NCBI RefSeq assembly: GCF_030704535.1
Contig: NC_081813.1
Coordinates: forward strand, 2,628,001-2,692,000
DNA: 64,000 bases
Direction of reading: 5' to 3'
From: Vitis vinifera
Lineage: Eukaryota > Streptophyta > Magnoliopsida > Vitales > Vitaceae
The position numbers and the translations under genes are program-made. The notes below the pieces were generated by a model that was given only the letters and a program-made list of their open reading frames with translations, was not told where the DNA came from and ran no database searches. Shown one piece after another: positions 46,267 to 59,013 of the stretch. Position 1 is the stretch's first letter. The number at the start of each line of letters is the position of its first letter.

Positions 46267-49200
46267 ATGTTTGTGGAGTGCAGAGGAACATATGCCTGGT
46301 CTTCAAAAGTATGCCTTATTTTCCTGCAAGTGTTTGCCCTCACCATTTCTATGGAAGAATCGGTAGCTCTGGCTTCTGATGGTGTTTTTGGTAATTCAGA
46401 AAGCGTCATCAATCGTAAACCTGCTCGAAGGAAGCTAGATGACATAGCTGGTAACGTGTTTTTTCATTGCGAAAATATAGATCAAGGTCCCAAGGGTTGA
46501 TTGGTTTAAATCAGTTCCCTCTTGGGATTTCACAGAGATTTTGGCCTCTTCATTTTACTTTTTGTGCTTTTTATATCACCATGTGCCTGTGCCACTAAAT
46601 ATGGAGGCAATTATCTTTTTGGGATATCAATCTGCAGATTTTTCCTGACTGAGTTCTTAGACATCCTTTCGTAGTTCAGATCATCCAGACCATAATTCTT
46701 GAACATCCTAATAGTAATATTAAGGAAGACCAGGCACAAGAATCAAATTAAAAATTTTCAGAGGAAAATTCATGCCCAAATTCATTTTTTTGTAAAGCAA
46801 GCTTTAAGAATTCCTAGGAATAATGTTTTCTGATTTAAGTATATTAACAAGTTTCAAGATGGGGTTTCAAATAAAGTGTAGAATTTTAGAAGGCTGAAGA
46901 AAAAGTGCTCTGTTTTTACTCACCAAACACTAAAAAACTTAGGCACCCTTTTCCCTCTGAAGTGATATCTGAGATATTTTTTGTTGCTTGTAGGAGTCAT
47001 TCTCCATTGAATTTGCTTCTAAACAGTACACAACTGAGCTAACACTTCATACCTCTAAGCTTATGGGAAAGAAGAAATGGGAATATAGAAGCAATGTATT
47101 CATCATTATCAGAGCCCTGTTTTTGCTGGACTCTGTTCATCTACCAATTCACACAGCTCTGTCCCAATCCCACAAATATCGATATTTTTAGGACAGAACC
47201 CAGCAACTAACTATTAAAAGTAGCACATATATTATTAGTGTAGCATATAGCATTGATTAATCTGGTTTACTTGATCAAAAAGGTTATTCTAATTTTTTAT
47301 TTTTTTGCTGGTTTCTTGTGAATTTCAAAGGCTCCATAAACATAGACTGCGGGCTACCTGAAGATTGCAAGTACATTGATGCCGAAACTGGGTTACAGTA
47401 CACTTCAGATGCAAGCTTCATCAGATCCGGAATAAATAAGAACATATCATCCAAGTTCAGCTCTACAACTCTTCATAAGTCTCTCACAAATGTTAGAAGC
47501 TTCCCTCAAGGGAAAAGGAATTGTTACACACTGAGACCTCCAGAAGGCCATGGCACTATGTATTTGATCAGAGCTTCCTTCATGTATGGAAACTATGATG
47601 AACTCAACCAGGTTCCACAGTTTGATCTTTATATTGGAGTTAACATGTGGGATTCTGTGAAGCTGGACAATGCATCTCATCTTGTGATGAAGGAGATTCT
47701 ACATGCTCCCTCAGATGATGATATCTATGTATGTCTTGTAAATATCGGTTATGGAGAACCATTTATATCATCACTGGAAGTAAGGCATTTTCATGATTCT
47801 AGTTATAAGACTGAGTCTGGATCACTAGCTTTATACAGGCGGCTCGATGCTGGTTCAACAACCAATGAGATAGTCAGGTGAGTTTACCAATGAATTGTGT
47901 TTGGTTTTCAAGAAACATGTTTTACAAGCATATGATATCTTTGGGAAACACCTCTCTCAGGTTCAAAGACGACGCTTATGATCGAATTTGGTTTCCTTAT
48001 AATTTGCCTGACTGTGAATCACTCAATACAACAGTGCCCATTGATTCCCATGCTGAAACTGAGTATAAACTGCCATCAAAGGTCATGACCACTGCCATTA
48101 GGCCAATGAATAGCAGTGCCTCATTGGACTTTGATTTCGATATCGGTGATTCCACTCTGGAGTTTTATGTGTACATGCACTTTGCAGAACTTGAGGGGCT
48201 GCAGGAAAACCAGACTAGAAATTTCAGCATTACCCTGAATGGTAACCCCTGGGGGGAAGCTAATATTGTTCCCAAGTACCTGCACTCAAGAACTGTAAAT
48301 AACAAACAGCCAGTGAGGGGATCCAAGCTGAAGTTTTCTATTTATAAGACATTGAATTCTTCCCTTCCTCCGATCCTAAATGCCATGGAGATTTACATGG
48401 TGAAAGGTCTCTTACAGGCGCCAACTTGCCAAGAAGATGGTGCGTCCCCTTGCTCAGTGTACTTACATTTTTTTTAAGCCAGGCATAATTTTTATATGAT
48501 CGCTTGTTTAATACTAGTAAATGGTATCTCGAGAATCAAATCATTCTATCTTGTTGAGAAGAACTGGCAAGGAGATCCATGTGCCCCAGTGCAACCTTGG
48601 GATGGCCTCACCTGCAGTAACAATGGTTATGAATCACCCAGAATCATCTCTCTGTGAGTATGAGCACTTGGAAGGATGTAAGGAAGAAAATAAAAAACTA
48701 TATATGTTATAGCTAATTACAGAGACTATCTCAATAAATATTGGATTACTTGCAGGAAACTGTCCTCAAGTGGATTGAGAGGCACGATATCTCCTTCACT
48801 GTTGAATCTCACAGCATTACAGTTCCTGTAAGTGTTACTGGACATCGTTAAAACATCCAAGTATTGGTTGATATATATGTCATAAGCCTTATCTTCCAAA
48901 TGACTTGTGAAGTATACTTCTTGGAAAATGAATACATGCAACAATACCCTCTACTGTAATAAGAAATCCTGTTAGTGACAGGAGTGAGTTTGAAAGTATT
49001 CTACGTACATTTCATTTCAGGGATTTGTCGAACAATAGCCTAACAGGAGAACTGCCTGAATTTTTGTCACGACTGTCATTCTTGACTGCCCTGTAAGTAA
49101 TGGAGTTTTGATGGTATAATAAAAAATTGTTGGAATGAAAAGCATCCAGTCTAATTCAACATCTTTGCAGGAATGTTACAGGAAACAAGCTCTCGGGTTC

Positions 49201-52021
49201 AGTTCCTCCAGATCTCATTGCAAGATCAGAGAAAGGGTCACTGTCATTGAGGTTCACCCTCTCAATTCGAAACCCCATCAATACTAATTCTATTTCTTGA
49301 ACACTACTTTGGTTTTCCAACTTCATTTTTCCCCTAAGAACAGCTAATTTAATGCTAGTGTGGCCAACAACCCGGATCTTTGTCCATCGGCTCAATGCAA
49401 AGAGAATAAGAACTCTGTCGGTCCAATAGTTGCAGCAGTAGTTTCATCACTTGTCATCATCTTCCTTGCATTGGTTATTATATGGAGCCTAAAAAGAAGG
49501 AAAAAAGGTGCATTTTTTGCAGTTCAAGAAGTTGGCCTTATGAATACTTGCGTCCTAATTCTAAGATGTCTTGATTTTTTTTTGTGGTCATATTAGCTAC
49601 AAAATCACTTGTCAGATCTCCTGAAGAAACATGGTCACTAAAGATGGAGAACCAACGATTCAGATACTTAGAGATTGTGAGTATTACCAATGACTTTCAA
49701 ACAGTCCTTGGGACGGGAGGATTTGGAACCGTTTACCATGGCTGCATGCTTAATGGCACACAAGTTGCTATCAAGATGCTCTCTCAATCATCAAAACAAG
49801 GAATGAAGGAGTTTCGCAATGAGGCATGCTTCTTGATACATAAATTCATTTTCTTTTGATCTTACAACAAATCTTGATTGTTAAAAGATTTTTGTGATGC
49901 CCACATTGGATAAAAAAAAAAAGGTTTTCACCATTATATATGTATGGAATCTTCTTAACCTTGTATATGTGTTTTAAAGCCATGAGGTCTCTTTGAATAT
50001 AAGGCACACAAGAGTTCATCCCCGATCAGGGATGTCTGCCTCATAATCCCATACGATATAATAAGTACACTATGTTTGTATGAGAGTGATTGTGATATCC
50101 CACATTAAATAGGGAAAAAGTTTTTTGAACTTATATATGTATGAGTCCTCTTTCTGGTGAAAATGTTTCTCATTTGACTTTGTTTTTGGTTTTTGAGTTG
50201 CAGGCTAGGCTCTTGATGAGAGTTCACCACAGAAACTTGGCTTCTCTGGTTGGGTACTGCCATGAAGGTACAAACATGGGGCTCATCTATGAGTACATGG
50301 CTGGTGGGAACTTACAAAATTATCTATCAGGTAAATTCCCATTTTCTTGTATGAATCTTACCTCACTAAGAAAACCATTTTGCTAAAAATAAAATCAAGA
50401 TGTAAAGATTGGCTTCTCATGTTGAAGGGGCAGATATAAGCACTAGTCCTTTGAGTTGGATAGAGAGACTTCAAATAGCAGTGGATGCAGCACAAGGTGA
50501 GAAGGCCAATTGATTGCAATTGATACTAATAAAGTTCAAATCCCTTGAATTAAACTAACATTTCTTCAAAATTTGAGGTGTAGGACTAGAATACATGCAC
50601 TGTGGTTGCAAGCCACCTATAATCCACAGAGATGTGAAAACTGCCAACATTTTGTTGAGTGAAAAACTGCAAGCTAAGATAGCTGATTTTGGGTTCTCAA
50701 GATTTTTCTCAATTGAGAGTGAAACTCATGCCACAACTGCAGTTGTTGGCACTATTGGTTACATTGATCCAGAGTAAGTCCATGTTACTTTACAGTTAAA
50801 TCAGTATATGACTCTATTTCTTTATAGGAGATTGGCCTATGAATTAGAACCCTATTTTCTACTTTAGGGATCATTCTATATTTTTGGTCAAAAAGAGTAG
50901 ACATGTGGATAGGGTTGCAAATTAGGTGAGTTGGTTGAGTTGATCCCTAAATCAAATCCAATTTGAATTAAGAAATAATCAACTTTAACCTAACCCAACT
51001 CATTTTCTAACTTGAGTTATTCAACCTAATCCTAACCCAACCCCATTTCTTTAAATTTTGGTTGAACTTGGGTTGGTTAGATCAAATTCAAGTTGGTCAT
51101 GTTGCATAATTCAAAATTCATCTATAATGTTTTTTTTAAAAAAACTTTTTCTGTACATTTATATGAAAATTTAAATAGTAAATAGGATAGAATTTTAAGA
51201 TAATAACAAAAAAGTGAAATAAATTTATATATCTTTCTACAAAAAAGAAAAGTATATGATATAATATAATTTGATATATTTTCTAAAAATCTAAAAAAAA
51301 TGAATATTGTTATATAAGATAATAGACATTACAAATATTAAAAAAAATATTAAATCGAGTTCGGGTTGAGATTGGGTGGTGCAAACCTTAGTTAAGTCCA
51401 ACCCAAATTGAGTTTAGGTTGAAAAAACCTAACCTAAACCCAATCCAAGTATTGAAAATTATTGTCTAAATTTGTCCAAAGGTTAGGTTGGGTTGGACAA
51501 ACTTGTCCAAGTTACACCCCTACATGTGGGTGTTATAAAAACTATAAAATAAAATAAGACACTATACATGATTTAGTCACCAAGTGCTTCTGTGCAGGTA
51601 CTACATATCTAATAGGTTGACCGAGAAAAGTGATGTTTATAGCTTTGGAATTGTTCTATTGGAGTTGATAACTGGAAAACCTGCAATCATTAAAGATGAA
51701 GACAATATTCATATAGTTCAATGGGTAAGGTCTTTTGTGGAGAGAGGGGACATTGGAAGCATTGTTGATCCCAGGCTACAAGGAAATTTGAACACAAATT
51801 CAGTTTGGAGAGTTTTGGAGACAGCAATGGCATGCCTACCACCAATTTCCATCCAAAGGGTGACTATGAGTCATGTAGTGATGCAACTAAAGGAGTGTTT
51901 GGAAGAAGAGAAAGCTCATGATCAAACTAGAAGGATGGAGGAACAGGCCACAAAATCAAGCAATTTGATTGACTTATATAGTTTGGATCTTGAACTTGAA
52001 ATGGGTCCAGAAGCAAGATAA
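46267..52021 (+). CDS. RLK-C: intact malectin-like/LRR receptor-like kinase
   Basis: Thirteen exons: 46267-46450, 47331-47877, 47961-48439, 48518-48653, 48756-48827, 49021-49092, 49171-49251, 49359-49507, 49597-49823, 50204-50330, 50428-50496, 50584-50773, 51598-52021. They sum to 2757 nt (918 residues) without interruption. Order: N-terminus with a hydrophobic segment ([14 protein letters not shown], about 15-28) and an unusual extra linker before the ectodomain (ending RRKLDDIAG), malectin-like domain (62-403, SINIDCGLP), NWQGDPC segment (404-448), two LRR exons and cap (449-523), membrane span (about 545-566) followed by KRRKK, kinase (about 595-870). Glycine loop [25 protein letters not shown] and DPE are all present, so it is a catalytically competent RD-type kinase. 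The exon 9 donor is GC (49824). A hAT-like MITE lies in intron 12. Likely plasma-membrane signalling; ligand unknown. Confidence 0.9.
50909..51521. mobile_element. hAT-like MITE in intron 12 of RLK-C
   Basis: A 613-bp non-coding block flanked by the 8-bp direct repeat ACATGTGG (50901-50908 and 51522-51529). The ends are short inverted repeats (ATAGGGTTGCAA at the left; TTACACCCCT, inverse AGGGGTGTAA, at the right). The interior has inverted runs of AACCCAA/TTGGGTT words. The 8-bp target duplication and AGGG-type termini fit the hAT superfamily. Confidence 0.8.
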
Positions 52022-52510
52022 TAGTTAGGCTCTATTTCATAAGTGTTTTCAAGTTTTAAAAAATAGTTTTTTGAAAATTGGTTTAAAAAATTGTTTTTCT
52101 CATATTTTGTAGAACTAGTAGTTGAATAGATGCGATGCACATGGATGATGTGGATGATGTTTGGGAATGTAACTTTCACAATTTAACATCTTATTCGAAT
52201 ATTACTTGGATTTTTTTTTTATAATTATATAAAATTTTAGTTTTTTCTTATTCATAGAATATCAATGGTTTAATATTTTAAAAAGTTTTTTTTTTGTCAT
52301 TTTATGTCTATTATGTTGGATAAAAGTTGAAACTCATTATATTTATTTTTATAGTCGTAAATTTTACTTTTTTCTTATTAACCATAACTTTCGAGATTAA
52401 ATTCATAGAATTTCAATGATTTAATATTTGAATGATTTAGTATTTTAATTTTAATTTAATTTATTTATTTTTAACTTTTGAGTTTATTATGTTGGATAAA
52501 AGTTGAAACT
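52022..52510 (+). other. RLK-C 3' flank
   Basis: AT-rich DNA with two imperfect copies of a roughly 150-180 bp stretch, each ending TATGTTGGATAAAAGTTGAAACT (the last words near 52314-52336 and 52488-52510). The Copia element inserted at the end of the second copy. No gene. Confidence 0.5.
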
Positions 52511-53292
52511 TGTTGGGAATGCATGTGACCTGTTAAATATTACAATAAGTAATATTTGGGTGACTTTGCCAATCCACAATAATTATCAAATAGTAATTAG
52601 GTGGCAATGCCAATCCACAGGAAATTAAATGAGCAAGTTGGGTGGCTATTCCAACTTTCATAAATTTAAATAAATAGTTGGGTAGCTATGCCAACCTTAA
52701 AAAAATGAGTAAATGGGTAGTAGTGCCAATCCATAGAAAATAAAATGACAAGAAAAAGAAACACCCAATTTACATGGTAAAACCTTCAAAATGAGGGAAA
52801 TCTATATGAGATAAAGCCAAACAAAGAATCCACTATGTAATAAAATTTGAACAAAATATTACTCAAGTATTGCCCTTACTTGAGTTTCACACACCCTAGG
52901 ATATGCTCACAATCCTCACAATTGTATCACTCAGTACTCTCTGTGTGGAGTACTAATTTTTTTCTCTCACACACTCTCCCTAGTGTGATACTCGCCACTC
53001 TTTTCTCACTTTTCTGCACAACTCTCTATGGTTGGAATTTTCTTTGTCTCTCCAAATGATCTTGAAAGCCTATTATTTATAGGAGATTTTTTAAGGTTGA
53101 AGATTGCTTCAATTGGTTGAAATAAAGATAGGTTTTTATTGTAGGAATAAACTGCAACAACTTATTACAACAAAAAGGGGTTGTGACGGTGACCATGGCA
53201 GCAACATGGAGCAAACAAAAAACCAAAGAGAAATTTTGGTTTCTCAAGAAGCAGAAAGATGGTTGCATGCCATAATGAGGATGGACCCCACC
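52511..53292 (-). repeat. 3' LTR of the old Copia element
   Basis: About 782 bp, beginning TGTTGGGAATGCATGTGACC. It contains several short units of the kind GGTGGCNATGCCAATCC, repeated three to four times, as in the other LTR. Confidence 0.85.
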
Positions 53293-53695
53293 TAATCTCC
53301 CCCTCCAGACCTATGCATCAACTGAAGGTGGGAAATATCTTGACTTATAATAAGAGCCCATGCCGACGTTTCTGACACATCGTGCAAGTTTTTCTTTTGT
53401 AATGATCTTCCTCATCATATCAACAGTATTCTTATATGTGTGGATCTTTCTTACTTGGAATAGTTTCTCTTCAAGTCTTCTTGATCTAGTGATATCTCAC
53501 ATCTATATGCTTCATCCTTGCATGATACATAATGTTTTTGCTTAAGTCAATAGTACTTTGACTGTTGCAATATACTATGTAGTCTTTCTATCTCAAACCC
53601 AGTTCTTGAAGAAATTGCTTCATCCAAAACATCTCTTTTCCAATTTTAGTAGCTGCTATGTACTTTGCTTTTGTAGAAGATAATGAAACACACTT

Positions 53696-56600
53696 TTATA
53701 ACTTTGATTGCCATGATATAACTCCCCTTGGAGCTGTAAATAAGTACCCAGAAGTAGATTTTCTACTATCTAGGTCTCCAGCCATATCAGAATCTATATA
53801 CCCTTCAAGAAATGGTTTTGATTCCCCAAAGCTTAGACATACCTTTAAGGTTCCCCTAAGATATCTGAAAATCCATTTCACCATTTCCCAATGTGTCTTA
53901 CCAAGATTTGTTATAAATCTGCTCACGACTCCTACTGCATGAGAAATATCTGGACGCGTACATACCATAACGTACATCAAACTTCCAACTGTTGATAAAT
54001 ACAGAATAACTGACATTTCATCTTTTTACTTCTTCATAGATGGACAAGATTTCTTGCTTAATTTGAAATGTCCAACAAGTGGAGTAGTGATTGCCTTCGA
54101 ATATTTCATATTGAACCTCTCTAGCATTCGTTCAATGTATCTCTCCTGTGATAGCCATTAGTTTGCTCGCATTTTTATCTTGTAGGATCTCCATTCTCAA
54201 GATATGTTTTGCAGTACCCAAATCCTTTATGTCAAATGTCTTTGACAATTCCTTTTTTATTTTTCGGATCATGTCTGCATCTTGTCTTACAATCAACATA
54301 TCATCAACATATAATAAAAAAATGATGAATTTACCATTAGGGAATCTTTGGACATATACACATCGATCTGCAACTGTTCTCTTGTACTTTTGACTCATCA
54401 TGAATGAGTCAAATTTCTTGTACCATTGTCATAACACCTATTTTAGTCCATACATGCTTTTCTTCAACTTGAAGACCATGTTCTCCTTCCCTTTAACCTT
54501 GAAGCCTTCTAGTTGCTCCATAAAGATCTCTTCATCAAGATTACCATGTAGAAAAAACAGTATTGATGTCGAGTTGCTCCAATTTGAGATTCATACTTGC
54601 TGCTAATCCTAATGTAACTCGAATTGAACATGCTCCCACAATAGGTGAAAATATTTTATCAAAGTCAATACCTTGTTTTTGACCAAATCCTTTCACCAGT
54701 AATCGAGCTTTGTATTTCAACAGTTTCTCATCATTTTTCTTTAGTTTAAACACCCATTTGTTCTTGAGTGATTTTCTCCATTTTGGTAGTTCTGTCAACT
54801 TGTATGTATCGTTCTTCCACAAGAAATTCATCTCTTTTTGCATGGCTTTGTCCAACAATCTTTGTCTTTGTAAGACTGCACTTCCTAGAAGCTCTCAGGC
54901 TCATTCTCATCAATAATTAAAATATACTCAGAATTGGGAGACCTTGTGGATGGTCAATGTTCTCTGGTAGTTCGTTTTAATTGAGTTCATTCTTCTGGTG
55001 GAGGGGTCTGCTCCCCCTAGTCCTCATCCTTGATGACTGGTTCTTCAATTTTTGTCCATTTTTTTTATCCTACCATATCTATTTCATCTATGACACCCTT
55101 TGATGAAGTTTGTCTTGTTGTTAAATCTACAACACCTTCATATGTGAGTTTTGCACTAACCACATTTTTCTCCATATCTTTAATGGTCTCATGTTCGTGA
55201 AACACAATGTCCCTGCTTTTGACTATCTTCTGCTTTTCTGGATCCCATAGCTTGTAGCCAAATTCCTCATTCCCATATCCGATCATAAAGATGCAAGAAT
55301 TGCTTTATCATCAAGCTTTGATCTTTGTTCCTTAGGTACATGCATAAATGTTTTGCATCCAAACACTTTCAAGTGAGAGTATGAAACATCTTTTCCAGTC
55401 CAAACTTTCTCAAGAATATCATACTCCAAAGGAATTGATGGTGATTTATTAATTAGGTAAATGAAGGTGTTGATAGCTTCACCCCAAAATGGCTTAGGAA
55501 GTTTAGCCATTTTCAAAATACACTGGATTTTTTCCATAATAGTTTGATTTATCCGTTCAGCAATGCCGTTGTGCTGTGGCATACCAAGACTTGTCTTTTC
55601 ATGCCTGATTACATGTTTTGAGCAAATATTCTTTAAATTCTCTAGAGATGTACTCTCCACCATCATATGTTCGAAGATGCTTTAGTGGATTTCCCGTTTC
55701 TCTCTCTATCATAGCATGAAATTGTTGAAAATATTGTAATACCTGATTTTTGTATGCATCAAGTATACCCATGTCTTTCGTGAAGTGTCATCAATAAAAG
55801 CAACAAAGTATTTGTTACCACCCAACAAGTGTACTTCCATGGGTCCGCAAATATTAGAATACACTAATTCCAATTTCTCTAACTTTTGATTGGAATTCTT
55901 TTGGAATGAAACTCTGTGATGTTTTCCAAATAGACAATAGTCATAAAGGTTTGATGATTTGACTTTGGCCATAGGAATGAGGGACTGTTTGGCCAAAAGT
56001 TGTAACCCTTTCTCACTCATATGTGTCGGCCGTTTATGCCATAAATCTAGAGAAGCATCATCCTCAACTGCATTTAGTTGACCTCCACACACCTTCATGT
56101 GTGTTTTGTATAACAAGCAACATAATTTTCCTCACGCCACCATCAAAGATCCCTTGGAAAGTTTCCAATTGTTGTTGCCAATAAAGTGACTATATTCGTC
56201 ATTGTCTAGCATATGTACAAAAATCAGGTTCAAACGCAAATCTAGAATGTGTCGCACATCTTTCAATGTTAATGTGCACCCCGTACTTGTCTGTATGCAG
56301 ATGTTGTCAATCCCCACGATATGAGAAACACTTGTGTTTCCCATTTTCACAACACCAAAGTTTCCTGCTTTGTATATGGAGAAATATTCATTTTTTGGGA
56401 CACAATGGTATGATGCCGCTGAGTCCACTATCCACTCGTCATCTTGATATGCTATATGACAACAATCTTCTTGGTTACAAAGTAAGGTCACCTCGTTGTC
56501 ACTGGTAGAGGTGGTAGTAGTGGTATTCCTATCATCTATCTGCTTCTGGTTCTTGTCTATTCCCTGTTTAAGGAATTTATAGTTTTGTTTTTTTTCATAT

Positions 56601-56968
56601 GGCTTAGTTTACCACAATGATAACATTTTATCTTCTCTCTAAACTTGGATTTGTTTCTTGATTTGTTTTGCCCATAAGGTCCTTTACTTTTAGTTCTACC
56701 CCTGTTTTCCGTGACAAGGGCATGTGTGTCATTGCCCACCAAATCCTTCATTTGAATTTCCTCATCGAATAGGCTATTTCTAACCATACCTAATCTGACT
56801 TTTCCTTTTGGGGCAAAAATTTCCCAAATATACCACTAAATTCTTACAATTGAGGAAATCCTCCATCATGGATTTCCATAATGAGTAGTTTGTAGCCGTC
56901 AATTTAATCATGGGACTCGAATAAATTTCGACCATGATTCCACCCGAACTTGAACTTTTGAGCCACAC
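53696..56968 (-). pseudogene. Broken Copia gag-pol
   Basis: Pieces in minus-strand order: gag start (56968-56780, PMIKLTATNYSLWKSMMEDF), zinc knuckle CYHCGKLSHMKKN (56787-56557), protease WIVDSAASYH (about 56430) and pre-integrase (56491-56132), integrase zinc/core (56116-55709, IDDTSRKTWVYLM; 55666-55283, GMPQHNGIAERINQTIMEK), integrase tail (55286-55065), RT start (54858-54541, KARLLVKGFGQKQGIDFDKIF), RT active site LLYVDDMLIV (54401-54132), then GSLMYVMVCTRPDISHAVG and the RNase H start (54016-53696). At least seven frame breaks are present. The TNT1/Tork-like lineage is inferred from the motifs. Confidence 0.9.
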
Positions 56969-56980
56969 TCTAATAGCGGT

Positions 56981-57788
56981 TATTAGAAATGTGTGTGACC
57001 TGTTAAATATTACAAGTAATATTTGGGTGGCTTTGCCAATCCATAATAATTATCAATTAATAATTTGGTGGCAATGCCAATCAATAGGAAATTAAATGAG
57101 CAAGTCGGGTGGCTATGCCAACCTTCAGAAATTTAAATAAATAGCATGCGTGGCTATGCCAACCTTCAGAAATTTGAATAAGCAATTGTGTGGCTATGCC
57201 AACCTTTAAAAATGAATAAATGGGTGACAGTGCCAATCCATATAAAATAAAATGGAAGGAAAAAGGAACACCCATTTTATATGGTAAAACCCTCAGAATG
57301 AGGGAAACCCCCATGAGGCAAAGTCGAGAAAATAATTCACTATGTGATAAAATTGAAACAAAATATTACTCAAGTATTGCCCTTATTTGAGTTTCACACA
57401 CCCTAGGAATCCTCACAATTTTATCACTTAGTACTCTCTATGTGGAGTACTATTCTTTTTCTCTCACACACTCTCCCTATGCGATACCATCATTCTTTTC
57501 TCACTTTTTTGCACAATTCTCTATGGTTGGAATTTTCTTTGTCTCTCCAAATGATCCCAAAAGCCTGTTATTTATGGGAGATTTTTTAAGGGTGAAGATC
57601 GCCTCAATTGGTTGAAATAAAGGCAGGTTTTTATTAGAGGAATAAACCGCAACAATTTATTGGAGGAAAAAGGGGTTGTGGCGGTGGCGGCAGCATGGAG
57701 CAAACAAAAAACTAAAGAGAAATTTTGGTTTCTCAAGAAGCAGAAAGATGGTTGCCTACCATCTTCATAATGGGGATGGACCCCACCA
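56981..57788 (-). repeat. 5' LTR of the old Copia element
   Basis: About 808 bp, clearly related to 52511-53292 but with many differences, including an extra GGTGGCTATGCC-type unit. Confidence 0.85.
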
Positions 57789-59013
57789 AAACTCACATAT
57801 GAGTTTTATTTTTTATTTTTTATTTTTTATTTTTTATTTATAGCAATTTACAATTTTCTACATATTATTATTTCAAATAAATCTTTTAACTCAAAATTTA
57901 TTAGGATAACTTTAACAATTCCTTAGAATTTTATTTAATGTTTGATTTTTTTTTCCCAATAATAACTGTTTTTTTTTCATTATATTTTATAAAATTCCAC
58001 ATGTGAATTTGTTGTTTCTACTTATCTTACTTTTATTAGTTTTTTTGTTAGTCAGTATTACAAAATTCAAATTTATTATGATAATTATAAATATCATATT
58101 TTTAAATATTAATAATCTAATATTTGAAAATTAATTTTAATTATTAATTATTAATAGTTAATAATGATTGGTATCATATCTTTAATGGTTGCCAATGAAA
58201 GGGCTTTTAAATAAGAATTTTGAATTCTTTTTTTATTTGTTATTAATAATTATTTGGAAAATTAAATTTATAGGTCATCCCCTGAATGAAAAGAGATAAA
58301 ATTTCTAAAGATAACTAATGAGTAACTTATCATTTTTAAAAAATAGTAGTTTAACGGTAAATTATTTGTTTTAAATAATTTATAAATAACTTAAAATTAA
58401 TTAAAATAATATATAAAATGGAAAATTTAAACTAAGATATTAAATTAATAAATAATATTTATAAATAGATAAATCAAATATATTATATTAATAGATAATA
58501 AATTATATTAATATAAGATTATCTTTTACGTTTCTTTAAATTATTTATAATTAATTTTTATACATTATTATATATATATATATATATATTAAATCATTTA
58601 AACTTTTAGTTTTATCACTATTCCATTTAAAGAATTTAAATAGAAATTATTATGATAATTCTAGAGATATAGAATATCATTAATTTAATTATGATAATTT
58701 TAAAAGAGAAAAATTATTTAAATCTATTTATCACCTTTTTCAGAGGAAAATTTATGTCATACGAAAATATTGTTTTTGTAATGAAATTATGATAATTTTT
58801 AAAAGAGAAAAATGATCTTAATCTGTCTTAACTATTTCCATTTTTAGAAAAAAAATTAATTATCCACTTTTTTTTTCCAAAAATGTCCATAATAATATTT
58901 AACTTTTCAAGTTAAAATTATTTTAATTACATTATGATAATTTCTTTAAGGAAATAGTATCTAAATTGATTTTTAGGTTCTCTTTTAAGAAAATATTAAT
59001 AAAATAAAATAAG
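57789..59013. other. AT-rich intergenic DNA
   Basis: Begins with a (TTTTTATTTTTTA)-like run at 57805-57840; the rest is extremely AT-rich with a short TA run at about 58571-58589. No gene or element is recognised. Confidence 0.6.

Larger units (their letters stand above)
52511..57788 (-). mobile_element. Old Copia LTR retrotransposon
   Basis: A 5.3-kb element in minus orientation with diverged LTRs (52511-53292 and 56981-57788) and a 5-bp target-site duplication AAACT (52506-52510 and 57789-57793). A purine-rich tract (inverse of TCTCCCCCTCC at 53296-53306) adjoins the 3' LTR. Internal gag-pol is in the correct Copia order (gag, protease, integrase, RT, RNase H) but split by stops and frameshifts, so it is inactive. 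LTRs differ by indels and many substitutions, unlike the identical LTRs of the element at 36409. Confidence 0.9.

Noticed and set aside
49860-50140. Repeat-like words in RLK-C intron 9 (GTGATATCCCACATT and CCCATACGATATAAT) resembling part of copy B intron 4
   Set aside because: Too short and diverged to define an element or its ends; not reported as a feature.
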